Origin: an uncultured Clostridia bacterium
Lineage (GTDB): Bacteria; Bacillota; Clostridia; Christensenellales; CAG-138
Direction: 5' to 3'
NCBI GenBank assembly: GCA_937913075.1
Contig: CALEPU010000005.1
Coordinates: 1-7,578, forward strand
DNA length: 7,578 bases
In this document: positions 6,740 through 7,578 of the stretch, in pieces
How the letters are laid out: the number at the start of each line of letters is the position of its first letter
Position numbering within the stretch: position 1 is the stretch's first letter
Made by a program: the position numbers and the translations under genes
The notes under the pieces: model-generated
What the model was told of the DNA's origin: nothing
The model's database searches: none
Seen by the model: only the letters and a program-made list of their open reading frames with translations

Positions 6740-7487
6740 CGTTGTTTATCCTCCTTCTTGCCATATTGCAGTAGTTTTCTGAAATATCTATGCCGATATA
6801 ATCCCGACCCTGATTTCTTGCAGCAACGGCAGTTGTGCCGCTGCCCATAAAAGGATCCAATACTATTTCCGCGGAGGTGCTTGATATTATCCTTTCAATC
6901 AGATCTACGGGAAATGGCGCAGGATGCGGATTGTTCATTTCTTGGCAGAATTCCCAGACATCGCCGTAGCTGTTTGCCTTAGGGACCAGTTTAAAGTCCT
7001 TTTTCGCTATGAGGTAGATAACCTCATACGTCGGAAGGAAATACCCCGGGTTAAAATTGATGCCGCCCTTTCTTCGCCATATTATTATCTGCCGCACAGG
7101 AAATCCGCTGATAATATCCTGCCTGTCTTGAAGAAGTCCCTTTTGGACCCTCCATTTGTGATTATAGAATATTGCCCCCGTCGGCTTTAAAACCCTCATC
7201 ATTTGGGATAGGCAGTTTCTTTGCCATTCGACGTATTGATCATAGGGCATACTGTCCTCCGAAAGGTCATAGCCCTTTATAAGCTCTGCGTTGCTCCATT
7301 TTCCGCCATTGCCGTTTTTCATACCGTTTCCGGAAGAGTTTCTTAAATTATACGGCGGTGAAGTTACTATGAGATCGATACTCTCTTCGGGGAGATCGCG
7401 CATCACCTCGATGCAGTCGCCGCATATTATTTTGTTTCGATATGCCCCCAATGGGTCAAGATCACTTATTTGAACAATTTCACCCAT
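6720..7487 (-). CDS. Beta-class DNA methyltransferase (N6-adenine or N4-cytosine) of an R-M system
   Basis: 255 residues. It transfers a methyl group from S-adenosylmethionine to an exocyclic amino group of DNA and protects the host from the adjacent endonuclease. The motif order is that of the beta class: GDCIEVM (23-29), catalytic motif IV TSPPYNL (42-48), then the target-recognition region, then the SAM-binding motif I LDPFMGSGTT (210-219) and YIGIDI (230-235). HPAPFPVDLIERI (188-200) matches the conserved stretch just before motif I. An S-P-P-Y motif IV occurs in both N4-cytosine and some N6-adenine enzymes, so the base cannot be decided. The length is that of a complete small enzyme. ATG 7487 has AGGAAGGA at 7495-7502, seven bases upstream. 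Its 3' end overlaps the endonuclease gene by 20 bp. The pair is more A+T-rich than gyrA and cca, which suggests acquisition. No C-protein gene is visible. Confidence 0.92.
   Translation of the reverse strand: MGEIVQISDLDPLGAYRNKIICGDCIEVMRDLPEESIDLIVTSPPYNLRNSSGNGMKNGNGGKWSNAELIKGYDLSEDSMPYDQYVEWQRNCLSQMMRVLKPTGAIFYNHKWRVQKGLLQDRQDIISGFPVRQIIIWRRKGGINFNPGYFLPTYEVIYLIAKKDFKLVPKANSYGDVWEFCQEMNNPHPAPFPVDLIERIISSTSAEIVLDPFMGSGTTAVAARNQGRDYIGIDISENYCNMARRRINNDEWQCT
6749..6756 (-). promoter_or_regulatory. Ribosome binding site of the endonuclease, inside the methyltransferase gene
   Basis: On the minus strand AAGGAGGA sits nine bases before ATG 6739. It fixes the endonuclease start and lies within the last codons of the methyltransferase, whose stop is at 6720. 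Endonuclease translation therefore starts on message still being read by ribosomes finishing the methyltransferase, which would make the two products coupled. Confidence 0.8.
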
Positions 7488-7578
7488 CAGTGTATCCTTC
7501 CTCTCTTGTCAAGCCTGAAATTATTGAAAATACAGGCTTTTCTAAAATTGATACCTCTCAAAACAGAGCCAGTTGGTG
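7487..7578 (-). CDS. Possible 3' end of an upstream gene (partial, uncertain)
   Basis: One minus-strand frame is open from the window edge for 29 codons and ends in a TGA that overlaps the methyltransferase ATG as TGATG. The other two frames are closed by stops. The encoded end (for example FNNFRLDKRGRIH) is not recognised and is not the typical end of GyrB. Twenty-nine open codons can occur by chance, so the call rests mainly on the TGATG junction, a frequent form in operons. If real, the R-M genes have a co-transcribed gene before them. Confidence 0.25.
   Translation of the reverse strand, partial: PTGSVLRGINFRKACIFNNFRLDKRGRIH
7511..7539. promoter_or_regulatory. Inverted repeat just upstream of the methyltransferase gene
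   Basis: AAGCCTG (7511-7517) and CAGGCTT (7533-7539) form a perfect 7-bp inverted repeat around a 15-base A+T-rich centre, 24 bases upstream of the methyltransferase start. On the plus strand it is followed by TTTCT, so it could be a weak terminator for plus-strand transcription. As DNA it could be an operator for the R-M genes. No clear -35/-10 pair can be fitted around it: TTGACA occurs on the minus strand at 7512-7507 but has no -10 at the right distance. Confidence 0.3.

Noticed and set aside
7484..7512. TTGACA (minus strand, 7512-7507) as the -35 box of the R-M promoter
   Set aside because: The sequence 16-18 bases downstream has no TATAAT-like box and would fall on the start codon itself. 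TACACT is present but only 12 bases away.

Overview
The window looks like a chromosomal piece of an anaerobic gut- or rumen-type Clostridia bacterium (Oscillospiraceae/Ruminococcaceae-like). The reasons are a secreted protein ending in a type I dockerin, an InlB-type repeat typical of Firmicutes surface proteins, strong GGAGG-like ribosome binding sites, and moderately high G+C in the housekeeping genes. The assignment is an inference; no rRNA or other taxonomic marker is present.

Layout. Positions 1-1202 carry two plus-strand genes for the cell envelope: the C-terminal end of a membrane-anchored protein, then a secreted protein with a thioredoxin-like fold that has lost its CXXC cysteines, an InlB-type repeat and a dockerin. 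From about 1617 to 7487 everything is on the minus strand and tightly packed, in transcription order: a beta-class DNA methyltransferase, a PD-(D/E)XK-type restriction endonuclease, gyrA (DNA gyrase subunit A) and a CCA tRNA nucleotidyltransferase. The joints are a 20-bp overlap (M/R), a 30-nt gap (R/gyrA) and a 4-bp overlap (gyrA/cca), so the four genes could be one transcription unit. The restriction-modification pair is visibly more A+T-rich than gyrA and cca, which fits acquisition into a housekeeping locus.

Between the two convergent gene blocks (1203-1616) lies an apparently non-coding 414-base stretch. It is bounded by a 20-bp imperfect terminal inverted repeat (18/20 matches; 1227-1246 and 1598-1617) and holds a row of 7-bp-stem hairpins plus a strong terminator-like hairpin. 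I read it as a miniature inverted-repeat transposable element (MITE-like) of about 391 bp. Its right end abuts the cca stop codon and it supplies the likely terminator of the minus-strand unit.

Working together: the methyltransferase and endonuclease form a plausible Type II restriction-modification system of unknown specificity, with no control (C) gene in view. Its placement would link its transcription to gyrA and cca. The most notable points are the MITE-like element, the R-M pair upstream of gyrA, the cysteine-less thioredoxin-dockerin protein, and the alanine at the main quinolone-contact position of GyrA.
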